Source: Plut-88900 sp963668115 (GTDB lineage: Bacteria; Chloroflexota; Dehalococcoidia; Plut-88900). Taken from it: a stretch of 64,000 bases of DNA. Position 1 is the stretch's first letter; every line of letters starts with the position of its first letter. The notes beneath the pieces were generated by a model. The model saw only the letters and a list, made by a program, of their open reading frames with translations, had not been told where the DNA came from and made no database searches. The stretch spans positions 1,178,001 through 1,242,000 of the forward strand of contig OY764147.1 of NCBI GenBank assembly GCA_963668115.1, in the 5' to 3' direction. Positions 25,842-33,711 of this stretch are shown here, in pieces. Position numbers and translations under genes: made by a program.

Positions 25842-26675
25842 TTGCGGGTCTCAGGCCTGTTCCCGTCCCATTCCTCGCTAAACGCTGTTTCACCGCGCCC
25901 CATATCGGCTCTCCTCGGTCTACTTGAGAATCGGTATGTGAGGGAAGGTTCTCTGCTGGTCCTTGGATACGCAGCCTACATGCTGCTGCGCCAGGTCTTT
26001 CCTGAGAACCTAGAGGCTGTCGGTCGGGCAAACGCTGCGAAGGTAATCGACGTTGAGAGGGCCTTGGGGATCTACTGGGAGCAGGCAATCCAGTCGGGAC
26101 TCCTCGCAGAGGCCTCGTGGGTGGTGACGTTTTTCAACTGGGCGTATTCCCTGGGGTTCCTGCCAGTTATCGTACCGGGGGCCCTGGCACTCATGACTCT
26201 GCGCTACGACTCCTTCGTCTACTTCCGCAGGGTATTTCTCATCAGCTACGTGATGACGTGGGTCCTGTGGTTGACACTCCCAGTCACCCCACCCAGGCTG
26301 ATGCCGGAAGAAGGCTTCATCGACTCCATTGAGGTAATGGGGCCGGCCCTTTACAACAGCAAGGAAGCCATCGCCTACTACAACCAGCATTCGGCTATGC
26401 CGAGCATGCACTTCGGCTGGACGTTGCTGTTCTCGGTGATGCTGTTGAGGACGGGGAGTCGGGTATTGAGGCTTTTCGGGGCCCTGTACCCGGTAGTAGC
26501 GTTCGGGGCAATAATCGTGACTGCGAACCATTATTTCCTGGATGCGGTGGCGGGTGGAGCGATAGTCGGGTGTGCATTTGCCATTTATCACCTGGCCCAA
26601 GCATCGGCGAAGGAGCGGACTGAGCCGGCTGAAGAGTCGGGTGGGCGGGCCTTGGAAAGTGATATCACCAGGTGA
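25842..26675 (+). CDS. PAP2-superfamily membrane enzyme (inositol phosphotransferase/Aur1-like)
   Basis: 277 residues with about six hydrophobic helices. The acid-phosphatase-like motifs are HSAMPSMHFGW (about 184-194) and ANHYFLDAVAGG (His/Asp; about 228-239), the arrangement of the PAP2_3 group, which includes lipid phosphatases and inositol-phosphoryl transferases. The preceding VTPPRLMPEEGF loop also fits. Start is TTG 25842 with a long, variable N-terminus; the true start could be downstream. Its stop codon TGA (26673-26675) lies inside the hicA operator palindrome, so the end of this gene and the TA promoter overlap. Confidence 0.75.
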   Translation: MRVSGLFPSHSSLNAVSPRPISALLGLLENRYVREGSLLVLGYAAYMLLRQVFPENLEAVGRANAAKVIDVERALGIYWEQAIQSGLLAEASWVVTFFNWAYSLGFLPVIVPGALALMTLRYDSFVYFRRVFLISYVMTWVLWLTLPVTPPRLMPEEGFIDSIEVMGPALYNSKEAIAYYNQHSAMPSMHFGWTLLFSVMLLRTGSRVLRLFGALYPVVAFGAIIVTANHYFLDAVAGGAIVGCAFAIYHLAQASAKERTEPAEESGGRALESDITR

Positions 26676-26681
26676 TATCAT
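26652..26681 (+). promoter_or_regulatory. hicA promoter with overlapping 21-bp operator palindrome
   Basis: A perfect inverted repeat spans 26660-26680, with arms TGATATCACC and GGTGATATCA around a central A at 26670. TTGGAA (26652-26657), an 18-bp spacer and TATCAT (26676-26681, extended by TGA) form the promoter, so the right arm covers the -10 box. The likely start of transcription is at or beside the GTG start at 26688. HicB-type antitoxins usually repress by binding such palindromes. Confidence 0.7.
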
Positions 26682-26687
26682 AGTTTT

Positions 26688-26948
26688 GTGAGGCGGAAGC
26701 ACCGCAGGGTCCTAGCCGCCATATTTGAGACTCCGACAAGGTCGGGGATTCGCTGGGCGGATATTGAGTCCTTGTTGCTGGCGTTAGGCGCTGAGATGGA
26801 GGAAAGGGCCGGGTCGAAGGTGGCCGTCGAACTAAACGACGTACCGGCCGTATTTCACAGGCCTCATCCCCGTCCGACAGCTAATAAGGGCACCGTGGAG
26901 TCAGTTCGTGATTTCTTCGAAAAAGCGAATGTCATGCCCAGCGCATAG
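26688..26948 (+). CDS. hicA: HicA-family toxin
   Basis: Predicted mRNA interferase toxin of a type II toxin-antitoxin pair, 86 residues. It matches the longer HicA form: RSGIRWADIESLLLALGAE, a beta strand region, then FHRPHPRPTANKGTVESVRDFFEKANV. The HicA histidine of the dsRBD-like fold is likely the one in VFHRPHP. Start is GTG 26688, only 7 nt after the -10 box, so the mRNA may be leaderless. The antitoxin follows after 15 nt. Confidence 0.85.
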   Translation: MRRKHRRVLAAIFETPTRSGIRWADIESLLLALGAEMEERAGSKVAVELNDVPAVFHRPHPRPTANKGTVESVRDFFEKANVMPSA

Positions 26949-26963
26949 GAGGTTACTGTTGTA

Positions 26964-27287
26964 ATGGAATATCTGGGATATCGAACTAGCGTAGAGTTTG
27001 ATGAAGAAGCGGATATCTTCCATGGTAAAGTCTTAAATGCCCGCGGAGTGATTACCTTCCAAGGCAAGTCCGTAGACGAGCTGCACAGCGCACTCAAAGA
27101 CTCGGTGGACGAATATCTGAAGTTCTGTGCGGAGAGAGGGCTAGACCCCGGGAAGCCATGCTCGGGCAGAATCTCTCTACGCGTCTCGCCTGATGTTCAC
27201 AGCGCCGCGCTCTCAGCAGCTGCCAGCGAGGGAATGAGTCTAAATGCCTGGATCGCGCAAACCGTAGAAAAGGCGGCTCAGAGCTGA
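26964..27287 (+). CDS. hicB: HicB-family antitoxin
   Basis: 107 residues: partial RNase H-like HicB domain (EYLGYRTSVEFDEEADIFHGKV, GVITFQGKSVDELHSALKDSVDEYL) followed by a ribbon-helix-helix C-terminus (GRISLRVSPDVHSAALSAAASEG, MSLNAWIAQTVEKA). The RHH segment should bind the palindrome ahead of hicA. AGGAGGT lies 11 nt before the ATG. It should neutralise HicA by direct binding. Confidence 0.88.
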   Translation: MEYLGYRTSVEFDEEADIFHGKVLNARGVITFQGKSVDELHSALKDSVDEYLKFCAERGLDPGKPCSGRISLRVSPDVHSAALSAAASEGMSLNAWIAQTVEKAAQS

Positions 27288-27309
27288 TGGAGCGGTGGTA
27301 GGACTGCTT

Positions 27310-27636
27310 ATGCTCACTTACAAAGGATACATAGCCAGGGTGGACATCGATGTTGAAGAAGGGATACTTTCCGGACGTGTAATGAACATCCGGGACGTTA
27401 TCCATTTTCAGGCTGATACTCTCACACAGTTGCAAAAGGAATTCGAGTTTTCTGTCGATGACTACATTGCCTTTTGCAAAGAGAGGGGCATCAAACCAGA
27501 GGAACCACGCCCCGGCAAAATCTCCCTCCGAGTCTCTCCTCAGGTGCATAGCGCCGCTACATCCGCCGCCAGCCTTGAAGGGATGAGCCTCAACGCCTGG
27601 ATTTCCAAGACTATTGAAAAGGCGGCTATTGGCTGA
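27310..27636 (+). CDS. Second HicB-like antitoxin paralogue
   Basis: 108 residues from ATG 27310 (TAGGA 7 nt upstream; an upstream in-frame start at 27295 is less likely). It has the same layout as the preceding HicB: YKGYIARVDIDVEEGILSGRV, DVIHFQADTLTQLQKEFEFSVDDYI, then the RHH segment GKISLRVSPQVHSAATSAAS and SLNAWISKTIEKA. The C-terminal halves of the two are nearly alike while the N-terminal halves have diverged. Either a second antitoxin for the same HicA or an orphan protecting against another toxin. No second hicA is nearby. Confidence 0.85.
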   Translation: MLTYKGYIARVDIDVEEGILSGRVMNIRDVIHFQADTLTQLQKEFEFSVDDYIAFCKERGIKPEEPRPGKISLRVSPQVHSAATSAASLEGMSLNAWISKTIEKAAIG

Positions 27637-27660
27637 ATCGACACCTTCGGCAAAAGCATC

Positions 27661-27690
27661 GGGGGCTTGGCGATGCCAAGCCCCCGACTT
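27661..27690. terminator. Bidirectional terminator between hicB' and the convergent SDR gene
   Basis: Perfect 11-bp stem GGGGGCTTGGC (27661-27671) / GCCAAGCCCCC (27675-27685) with loop GAT. The + strand tail is pyrimidine-rich (GACTTCTTC); the - strand tail contains TTTT a few bases out. Placed between two converging genes. Confidence 0.75.
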
Positions 27691-27708
27691 CTTCAGCCTT
27701 CTTCTCAA

Positions 27709-28521
27709 TCAGTGCTCCATGATCAGGCCGCCATCGATGTTTATCGACTGGCCGTGGATCCATGACGCCGCATTGGTACAGAGGTAGGCTATGAACTCTC
27801 CGACCTCGTCGTCCGTGCCGTTGCGTCCGATGGGGGTCTCCATGGCCATCTCGTTCCATGCATCGGAATAGACAAGGTCGTCCATGCGGTGGGTGTCCAC
27901 GGCACCTGGACAGACGCAGTTGACATTCACGCCATAGGGCCCGAGCTCGTGGGCCAACGTTTGCGTCATGGCGACCTGGGCAAAACACCCGGCGCAGTAG
28001 GCCAATGTATCTGCGTCGCCCCTCTTCCCGGCCCCGGACGATATGTTGATGATCTTTCCGCCCTCGCCGCGTGCCAGCATAACCTGTGCCGCTGCCTTGG
28101 AGCACAAGTAAGTGCCCATGATCTTGATGTCGACCACCTTCTTGAAGATTGCATCATCCAGTACCACGGTGGGGACGCGGTCGGCGCCCCGGGCGTAGGC
28201 GGCGTTGTTGACCATTATGTCTATTCGGCCAAACTCCCGCACGGTCTTTGCCGCCATATCGGCGACGTGTTCGGCGTTGGTCACGTCAACGATCATCGGC
28301 AGCGCTTTCCGTCCGAGGGCACGAACCTGCTCGGCGGTGCTTTCGATGTCCTTCCAGCCGATGGCTTTCTCGTCATCGGGAAAGGTGTCGGGGTTCCGGC
28401 CCGTGCCTGTGGGGACGATGTCAGCGCCCAGCTTGGCGAGGGCGACGCACGCCGCCCGACCAATGCCCCTCAGCCTCCCTGCTCCGGTTACGATTGCAAC
28501 TTTCCCGTCCAGTTCGCCCAT
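27709..28521 (-). CDS. SDR-family oxidoreductase
   Basis: Short-chain dehydrogenase/reductase, 270 residues from ATG 28521 (GGAG 7 nt upstream; TTG 28533 is in frame but lies before the SD). Cofactor motif TGAGRLRGIGRAA is a variant of TGxxxGxG with an insertion; NNAAYARG follows; the catalytic tyrosine is replaced or shifted: the expected YxxxK is read as YCAGCFAQ (in ADTLAYCAGCFAQ), so lysine is missing. Such proteins may be inactive or use another residue. The C-terminus has the SINIDGG strand. Substrate unknown. Confidence 0.8.
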   Translation of the reverse strand: MGELDGKVAIVTGAGRLRGIGRAACVALAKLGADIVPTGTGRNPDTFPDDEKAIGWKDIESTAEQVRALGRKALPMIVDVTNAEHVADMAAKTVREFGRIDIMVNNAAYARGADRVPTVVLDDAIFKKVVDIKIMGTYLCSKAAAQVMLARGEGGKIINISSGAGKRGDADTLAYCAGCFAQVAMTQTLAHELGPYGVNVNCVCPGAVDTHRMDDLVYSDAWNEMAMETPIGRNGTDDEVGEFIAYLCTNAASWIHGQSINIDGGLIMEH

Positions 28522-28657
28522 AACTTGCTCCAAACTTTCGAGATTTGACTGCTGAAAAGCGGGGCCTCGGTCGTTTGGCAGTTTAGAGAGCGGTCAACTT
28601 GCCGTCAACGCTGACAGGCTCTTGCGCGCATCACTCTAACGCCCTACTCTACCGTTC

Positions 28658-29527
28658 ATGCTGGGATTCAAGACCGGTATGGTGACCGCCAACTCCGTCG
28701 ACTTCGGCTACGTGGAGTCGGGGGAAGGGTCCCTGGTACTGTGCCTCCACGGCTTTCCCGACAACGCCCTCACCTACCGCTACCTGCTTCCCAAGCTCGC
28801 TGAAGCCGGGTTCCGGGGGGTGGCGGCCTATATGCGGGGCTATGCGCCCACTGCCATACCTGCCGACGGTCGATACCAGTGCGCTGTACTCGGGCAGGAC
28901 GCCTTGAAGTTAATTCAGGCCTTGGGCTCCGATTCGGCAATCTTGATTGGACATGACTGGGGGGCGCTGGCCGGATATGCGGCAGCGACCCTCGGGCCGG
29001 AGAGGGTCGACAAGCTGGTGACACTTGGCGCCGCCCACGCCGGTGCGTCTCTTGATCACGACTTTGACTACCTGCGAGGCACCTGGCATTCCTACTATTT
29101 CCAATTGCCCGCTGCCGAGATCACTCTGCCCCACAATGATTTCCAGTTCATAGTCGACTGGTGGAAAAACGCTTCGCCCAAATGGGAGATACCACCTGAA
29201 CTGCTGGAGTCGGTGAAGGAGACTTTCAGGCAGCCGGGTGTCGTGCAGGCTGCGCTGGAATACTACAGGCACGCCGTCAACCCGACATTGAGAGACCCGG
29301 CCCTCGAAGAAACTGAGGCGAAGTTGGCCGTCGGGCCTATAACAGTCCCCACCCTTGCCCTTCACGGCACCCACGACCGACCCAAGCGCCTTGAGGCCTT
29401 CGAGCAGATGGGCAGATTCTTTTCGGGGCCGCTGACCAAAGTGGTTCTGCCAGGAACGGGCCATTTCCTCCACCTGGAAGAGCCCGAGGAGACGGCGCGG
29501 CTAGTGCTGGACTTCCTCGGCTCCTAG
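28658..29527 (+). CDS. Alpha/beta hydrolase (epoxide-hydrolase/haloalkane-dehalogenase-like)
   Basis: 289 residues. The oxyanion HGFPDNALTYRYLLPKL motif, the nucleophile elbow GHDWGALAGY (aspartate nucleophile, about 104-112), a late acid in LHGTHDRPK and the histidine in PGTGHFLHLEEP form a complete triad of the epoxide hydrolase type. A cap domain lies at about 140-215. It has no signal peptide and stands alone between an SDR and a second SDR of opposite strand. Confidence 0.85.
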   Translation: MLGFKTGMVTANSVDFGYVESGEGSLVLCLHGFPDNALTYRYLLPKLAEAGFRGVAAYMRGYAPTAIPADGRYQCAVLGQDALKLIQALGSDSAILIGHDWGALAGYAAATLGPERVDKLVTLGAAHAGASLDHDFDYLRGTWHSYYFQLPAAEITLPHNDFQFIVDWWKNASPKWEIPPELLESVKETFRQPGVVQAALEYYRHAVNPTLRDPALEETEAKLAVGPITVPTLALHGTHDRPKRLEAFEQMGRFFSGPLTKVVLPGTGHFLHLEEPEETARLVLDFLGS

Positions 29528-29540
29528 ATTCGAAGCGGGC

Positions 29541-30392
29541 TCAGGCCCAGTCGGTGTCCAGGCCCGTCATCCGGCAGCTGATGTCCCAGAGGCGTCGGGC
29601 AGTGTCTACGTCGTAGGACTCCGGGGACGACGCAACGGCTTGCTCTTTCACGAAATACTTTCCGCTCACGCCTTCCACTTCCTCTGAAGAAGCAAGGTGC
29701 ACGGAGGTACGGGCTCCGGCCTCCATACTGACTGCCGCGATCCTGGTCACGGCCTTCAGCTTGCGCGGCAGTCCTCCGGCGTCGGCGAGCAGGTTTGTAG
29801 CCACGACTCCCGGGTGCAGGCAATTCACAGTGACTCCCGTACCCTCCAGTCTCCTTGCGAGTTCATAGGTGAACAAGATGTTGGCCAGCTTAGTTTTTCC
29901 GTAGACCCGAGTCCGGCCATACTGACGCTCAGACTGAAGGTCATCGAAGTCGATGGTGGTGCCGGCGTGCACCTGGGAGGAAACGTTCACGACTCGGGCG
30001 GGGGCTTTTGCCTTGAGCAGGTCCATCAGCAAGCCGGTGAGGTGGAAATAGGCCAGGTGGTTAACTGCGAATTGCACTTCCAGCCCGTCCTTGGTGACCT
30101 CCCGCCGACGCGGTATCACGGCGGCGTTGTTGAGGAGCACATGCAGTTCTCTGAACTGAAGTCGAACGTCCGCGGCAAGTTTCTTGATCGCGACAGGGTC
30201 TGAGAGGTCGGCGATCAGAAGGTGGACATCATCGTTGATTGATTTTTCCTTGACTATCTCCTGGGCATTCCGTCCCCGCTCTTCGTCCCGGCTGACCATG
30301 AGGACTCGGGCCCCGAGCTTGGCAAGGCCAATGGAAGTCGCCAATCCAATACCTGCGTTGGCCCCCGTTATCAGTGCAGTCTTGTCTTCCAT
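29541..30392 (-). CDS. SDR-family oxidoreductase (retinol-dehydrogenase-like)
   Basis: 283 residues. Rossmann start ALITGANAGIGLATSIGLAKLGA, cofactor-specificity region VSRDEERG (Arg after the second strand, fitting NADP), NNAAVIPRR, catalytic Ser in VNVSSQVHAG and the YGRTRVYGKTKLAN Tyr-x-x-x-Lys. The long C-terminus resembles WW-domain oxidoreductase/retinol dehydrogenase relatives. ATG follows GAGGAAC. It diverges from the exonuclease gene at 30491. Confidence 0.87.
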   Translation of the reverse strand: MEDKTALITGANAGIGLATSIGLAKLGARVLMVSRDEERGRNAQEIVKEKSINDDVHLLIADLSDPVAIKKLAADVRLQFRELHVLLNNAAVIPRRREVTKDGLEVQFAVNHLAYFHLTGLLMDLLKAKAPARVVNVSSQVHAGTTIDFDDLQSERQYGRTRVYGKTKLANILFTYELARRLEGTGVTVNCLHPGVVATNLLADAGGLPRKLKAVTRIAAVSMEAGARTSVHLASSEEVEGVSGKYFVKEQAVASSPESYDVDTARRLWDISCRMTGLDTDWA

Positions 30393-30490
30393 GTTCCTCG
30401 TAGTGTCCCGTGGTTTGACTGTTGCCGGGGCGAGGATACCAGAAAAGTCGCGTCCGGCACCCCTGTATAATCCTCTCCCGAGAGGTCAAG

Positions 30491-31369
30491 ATGAAGCTGC
30501 ACCTGGTTGACGGCACGTACGAACTGTTTCGGGCCCATTTCGCCATGCCGCCTCTTTCCTCGCCGGATGGTCGGCCCGTGGCTGCGGTCAGGGGCCTGGT
30601 CCAGACCCTGTTGCTGCTTCTGCGCCAGCCCGATGTCACGCACTTAGCCTGCGCCTTTGACCACGTCATTGAGTCCTTCAGGAACGATCTCTTCGCGGGG
30701 TACAAGGACGGTTCAGGCATACCGGATGAACTCGCTTCCCAGTTCTTTCTAGCAGAGGAAGCAGTACGGGCTCTCGGGATAACAGTGTGGCCCATGATCG
30801 AGTTCGAGGCCGACGACGCCCTTGCAACGGCCGCCGCCCGCTGGCAAAGCCATCCCGAAATTGAACAGGAAGTAATTTGCTCACCAGACAAAGACCTGTG
30901 CCAGCTGGTCTCAGGGGAGAGGGTGGTGTGCCTGGACAGGCGGCGTGAAATCTTGCTGAATGAAGCAGCGGTCACCGAGAAATTCGGGGTACGGCCCGGG
31001 TCCATACCCGACTATCTGGCACTGGTCGGGGACAGCGCGGACGGGATACCGGGGATTCCTCGGTGGGGGGCTGGTGGGACGGCCATCATTCTCGCCCGTT
31101 ACGGATGCATCGAGGATATCCCCGCCGACTCCGAGGAATGGGACGTGAAAGTACGCGGTGCGAAAACCCTCGCCCAGAACCTGACCGAAATGCGCTCCGA
31201 GGCCCTCCTCTACAAGAAGCTTGCAACTCTCTGCACGGACGTCCCCATCTCGGAAAGCCTTGACGACCTGCGCTGGCGAGGCATCCCAACCCCCGACTTC
31301 CGGGACTTTTGTGTTGCGCAGGGATTCACCCGCCTGGCGGATTCACACCTGCCTGTATCGACAGGCTAA
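30491..31369 (+). CDS. Stand-alone 5'-3' exonuclease (flap-endonuclease family)
   Basis: 292 residues from ATG 30491, preceded by AGAGGTCA; a longer frame upstream lacks family similarity. PIN-like FEN domain: LHLVDGTYELFRAHFAMPP, FDHVIESFRNDLFAGYK, the acidic cluster EFEADDALATAA, SPDKDLCQLV, then the helix-3-turn-helix region DYLALVGDSADGIPGIPRWGAGGTA. It resembles the 5' nuclease of DNA polymerase I, but no polymerase is fused or adjacent. Likely acts in RNA-primer or flap removal. TATAAT at 30466-30471. Confidence 0.85.
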   Translation: MKLHLVDGTYELFRAHFAMPPLSSPDGRPVAAVRGLVQTLLLLLRQPDVTHLACAFDHVIESFRNDLFAGYKDGSGIPDELASQFFLAEEAVRALGITVWPMIEFEADDALATAAARWQSHPEIEQEVICSPDKDLCQLVSGERVVCLDRRREILLNEAAVTEKFGVRPGSIPDYLALVGDSADGIPGIPRWGAGGTAIILARYGCIEDIPADSEEWDVKVRGAKTLAQNLTEMRSEALLYKKLATLCTDVPISESLDDLRWRGIPTPDFRDFCVAQGFTRLADSHLPVSTG

Positions 31370-31412
31370 GCCTCCATTGGGCACTACGTGAGCTTCGCCG
31401 TTTATCCCCGGC

Positions 31413-31985
31413 TTACGGGACGAAGTCGCTGCCGGTCTTTAACCAGCTCCAGTCCCCCAGGCTGCCTTTCTGGTTAAGGCCTTTCTGCAGTCCCCGGAGA
31501 TAGGATATCTGGCCCACGTGCTGCGCGATCTCGCAAATTAGATGGCTCCAGACCCTACCTATCGTGTACCCCCGACGCCTCGGATGGTCGCTGGCCGGTT
31601 CGACATCGAAGTCATTGGCGGATAGGGTCTTCAGATACTCGATGCTCTGGGCCCGCACCTCGGCCCGATAACGGTTGATTTCGTCGATGGGCGGGTTGGG
31701 GAAAGCCGCCAACTGCTCACGGTCATAGGCGAACCCCGAGTCCCCCGGGTCGATGCCCCAGCGTTTGGCCCAACCCCCCGATTCGAAGACGTGAGGCCGT
31801 CTCAGGGCGTAGTCGCTGATCCAGACGTCTTCCGCCCGACCAAGGTGCCAGGCGAGGAAGCAGATTGAGTTGGCGTCTTCGTCCGGCCTCCAGACCAGTT
31901 CCTCGGGTGACAGGCCTTCGAGCATGTGGGCCAGTTCCTCTTCCAGCTCCTGGAAGGCTTCTTCGACTATGCGACTGATGTCCAT
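31413..31985 (-). CDS. DinB-family putative metal-dependent enzyme
   Basis: 190 residues, four-helix-bundle DinB type: metal-binding histidines are suggested by FLAWHLGRAEDVW (about 45-57), VWSHLICEIAQHVGQISYLRG (about 145-165). ELVWRPDEDANS is the usual loop. AGGAGG lies 6 nt before the ATG. Members include thiol-dependent transferases and damage-inducible proteins; the substrate cannot be told. Confidence 0.8.
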   Translation of the reverse strand: MDISRIVEEAFQELEEELAHMLEGLSPEELVWRPDEDANSICFLAWHLGRAEDVWISDYALRRPHVFESGGWAKRWGIDPGDSGFAYDREQLAAFPNPPIDEINRYRAEVRAQSIEYLKTLSANDFDVEPASDHPRRRGYTIGRVWSHLICEIAQHVGQISYLRGLQKGLNQKGSLGDWSWLKTGSDFVP

Positions 31986-32036
31986 TCAGGTCCTCCTAAC
32001 GAGAAATCGAGATATCTGACGAAACGGCTAATCTAG

Positions 32037-32483
32037 TCAGGCAAGCACGGAATCTTGCCACTGTGCAACATTTGCCGGGTCCAGACGCTCTAATCCCGGC
32101 AGCCTATCGAAATCCGTGTCTGCTGAAACTATGCGGTCTATGCCGAGTCGTTTCATAACCGCCGCGTGGACGAGGTCCCGCGAACTCACCTCCGGGTGGC
32201 GGTCTGCGAGGTCGCCTGCCAACTCTACGTCTTCAAGGTATACGGGTTCGACCCTGTTCCGCATTACCTCAGCGAAAGAACGAAAAATTCTTCTCCCCAA
32301 AGACCACCTGTGGGAGGAACGGTAGCGGTGCATAAGTTCCTGGAGGACTTCAGTGTCCGTAAAGAAAGACCACGGGCGCCTCACGGCCATCCCGATTACG
32401 CGGTTGCAGGGCTCCTTATAGGGGTGGTCCCGCCCGCCGGCGTATATTGGGATATTTGCGTCAATAAAGGCCGCCGGGCTCAT
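32037..32483 (-). CDS. PIN-domain toxin, VapC-like
   Basis: 148 residues. PIN nuclease acidic residues: FIDANIPIYAGG (Asp8 region), TDTEVLQELMHRY (Glu), SRDLVHAAVMKRLG and SADTDFDRLPGLERLDP near the end. It overlaps the antitoxin gene by 23 nt, the usual arrangement for translational coupling. Predicted RNase, probably acting on RNA or tRNA. Confidence 0.87.
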   Translation of the reverse strand: MSPAAFIDANIPIYAGGRDHPYKEPCNRVIGMAVRRPWSFFTDTEVLQELMHRYRSSHRWSLGRRIFRSFAEVMRNRVEPVYLEDVELAGDLADRHPEVSSRDLVHAAVMKRLGIDRIVSADTDFDRLPGLERLDPANVAQWQDSVLA

Positions 32484-32709
32484 ACTTCGCCTCTAGTTCA
32501 CGGGACAGCTGCTCGGGGTCGGGAACATCCTCAACCTCCAGGCTAGCTATCGTTTCAGCAGCCCGTATGCGACGTTGCAGCATTATCTCTTCATAGGCGT
32601 CGTCAATCAGACGCCTGACAACTTCAGAGATTGGCTCGCCTTTTTCTTCGACCAGCGTCTCCAGCCTTCGGCGGCGCTCCGAGTCTAGACGCACATCCAA
32701 TCTGGCCAT
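32461..32709 (-). CDS. Ribbon-helix-helix antitoxin, VapB/CopG-like
   Basis: 82 residues. RHH N-terminus ARLDVRLDSERRRRLETLVEEKGEPISEVVRRLIDDAYEE (interrupted here only by reading), followed by an acidic tail DVPDPEQLSRELEAKY that would occupy the PIN active site. Upstream CGTAC (32725-32729) and GTACG (32736-32740) form a small inverted repeat that could be its operator. Confidence 0.85.
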   Translation of the reverse strand: MARLDVRLDSERRRRLETLVEEKGEPISEVVRRLIDDAYEEIMLQRRIRAAETIASLEVEDVPDPEQLSRELEAKYEPGGLY

Positions 32710-32724
32710 TTCATCCTCCGCATA

Positions 32725-32740
32725 CGTACTTACTTGTACG
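32725..32740 (-). promoter_or_regulatory. Possible operator of the VapBC-like pair
   Basis: Inverted repeat CGTAC-N6-GTACG, 15-31 bp upstream of the antitoxin ATG. RHH antitoxins commonly bind such sites. Confidence 0.35.
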
Positions 32741-32852
32741 GAGCAAATTGTCCGTCAGTTGCCATATCCTGTCAATGCTGACGTTAAGCAGGCGCTCCTG
32801 CAATCCCCCCACCCGCTATACTACTCCCGACACCCTCCCAAAGGACTTCCTA

Positions 32853-33704
32853 ATGCTTGTTTCAGAACGAAGGATGCGCTTCCGTGACTATCTCAACCGA
32901 GACAGTTGCATACGCCCCGCCTCCGTTTTCGACGCCATGTCCGCACGGCTGGCGGAGGCTGCGGGATTCGAGATTGGCATGCTGGCTGGGTCAATCGCCT
33001 CTGCCGTGGCTATTGGTGCGCCGGACTGGACATTGATCACCCTCACCGAGTTTGCGGACCAGGCCCGACGCATTACCCGGGCTTCCGACATAAGCCTGAT
33101 GGTGGACGCGGACCATGGCTACGGCAACGCCCTGAACGTCATGCGCACGGTCGAGGAGATGGAGAATGCGGGGGTTTCGGCGTTAACAATAGAGGACACG
33201 GTCCTTCCGATGCCCTACGCCTCGGGGCCCGAGCAGCAGCTTATTTCCATTGAAGAGATGACCGGGAAGTTGAAGGCTGCCCTGAGAGCGAGGCAGGACG
33301 AGTCCCTGGTAATCATCGGGAGGAGCATTGCGGGTCCGGACTCGGTTGAAGATCGGGCACGGGCCTACGCCAGCCTGGGTGTAGATGCGCTGTTCTTCAC
33401 GGGGGTCTCGACGATTGCGCAGCTGGAGCGCATTCATCGAGACACATCCCTTCCGCTGCTCACCGGGTCCCGGGCCCCGGAGCTGGACGACCTGGAACGG
33501 ATGGCCTCGGCAGGGGTGCGTATCGCGCAGAAGGGGCATCTGCCCATCCGCGCGGCAATGAAAGCGCTTCTGGATACCTACAGGGCCCAGAAGTCGGGGA
33601 TGGGGGCGTCGGAACTCAAGGACGGCCTCGCATCCCAGGAAACAATGGACATCGCGCTGGGGCAAAGCGCTTACGACGGGTGGAAATCGGAGTTCCTGAG
33701 CTAG
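32853..33704 (+). CDS. Isocitrate lyase/PEP mutase superfamily enzyme (oxaloacetate-decarboxylase-like)
   Basis: 283 residues from ATG 32853 (AAGGA upstream; the open frame extends 222 nt further without family similarity). TIM-barrel C-C lyase features: PASVFDAMSARLAEAAGFEIGML, the metal site DADHGYGNALNV, the EDTVLPMPY segment in place of KRCGH (so not isocitrate lyase), and SLVIIGRSIAG. This pattern fits the oxaloacetate decarboxylase/2,3-dimethylmalate-lyase group. Actual substrate unknown. Confidence 0.8.
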   Translation: MLVSERRMRFRDYLNRDSCIRPASVFDAMSARLAEAAGFEIGMLAGSIASAVAIGAPDWTLITLTEFADQARRITRASDISLMVDADHGYGNALNVMRTVEEMENAGVSALTIEDTVLPMPYASGPEQQLISIEEMTGKLKAALRARQDESLVIIGRSIAGPDSVEDRARAYASLGVDALFFTGVSTIAQLERIHRDTSLPLLTGSRAPELDDLERMASAGVRIAQKGHLPIRAAMKALLDTYRAQKSGMGASELKDGLASQETMDIALGQSAYDGWKSEFLS

Positions 33705-33711
33705 AGGGGTC

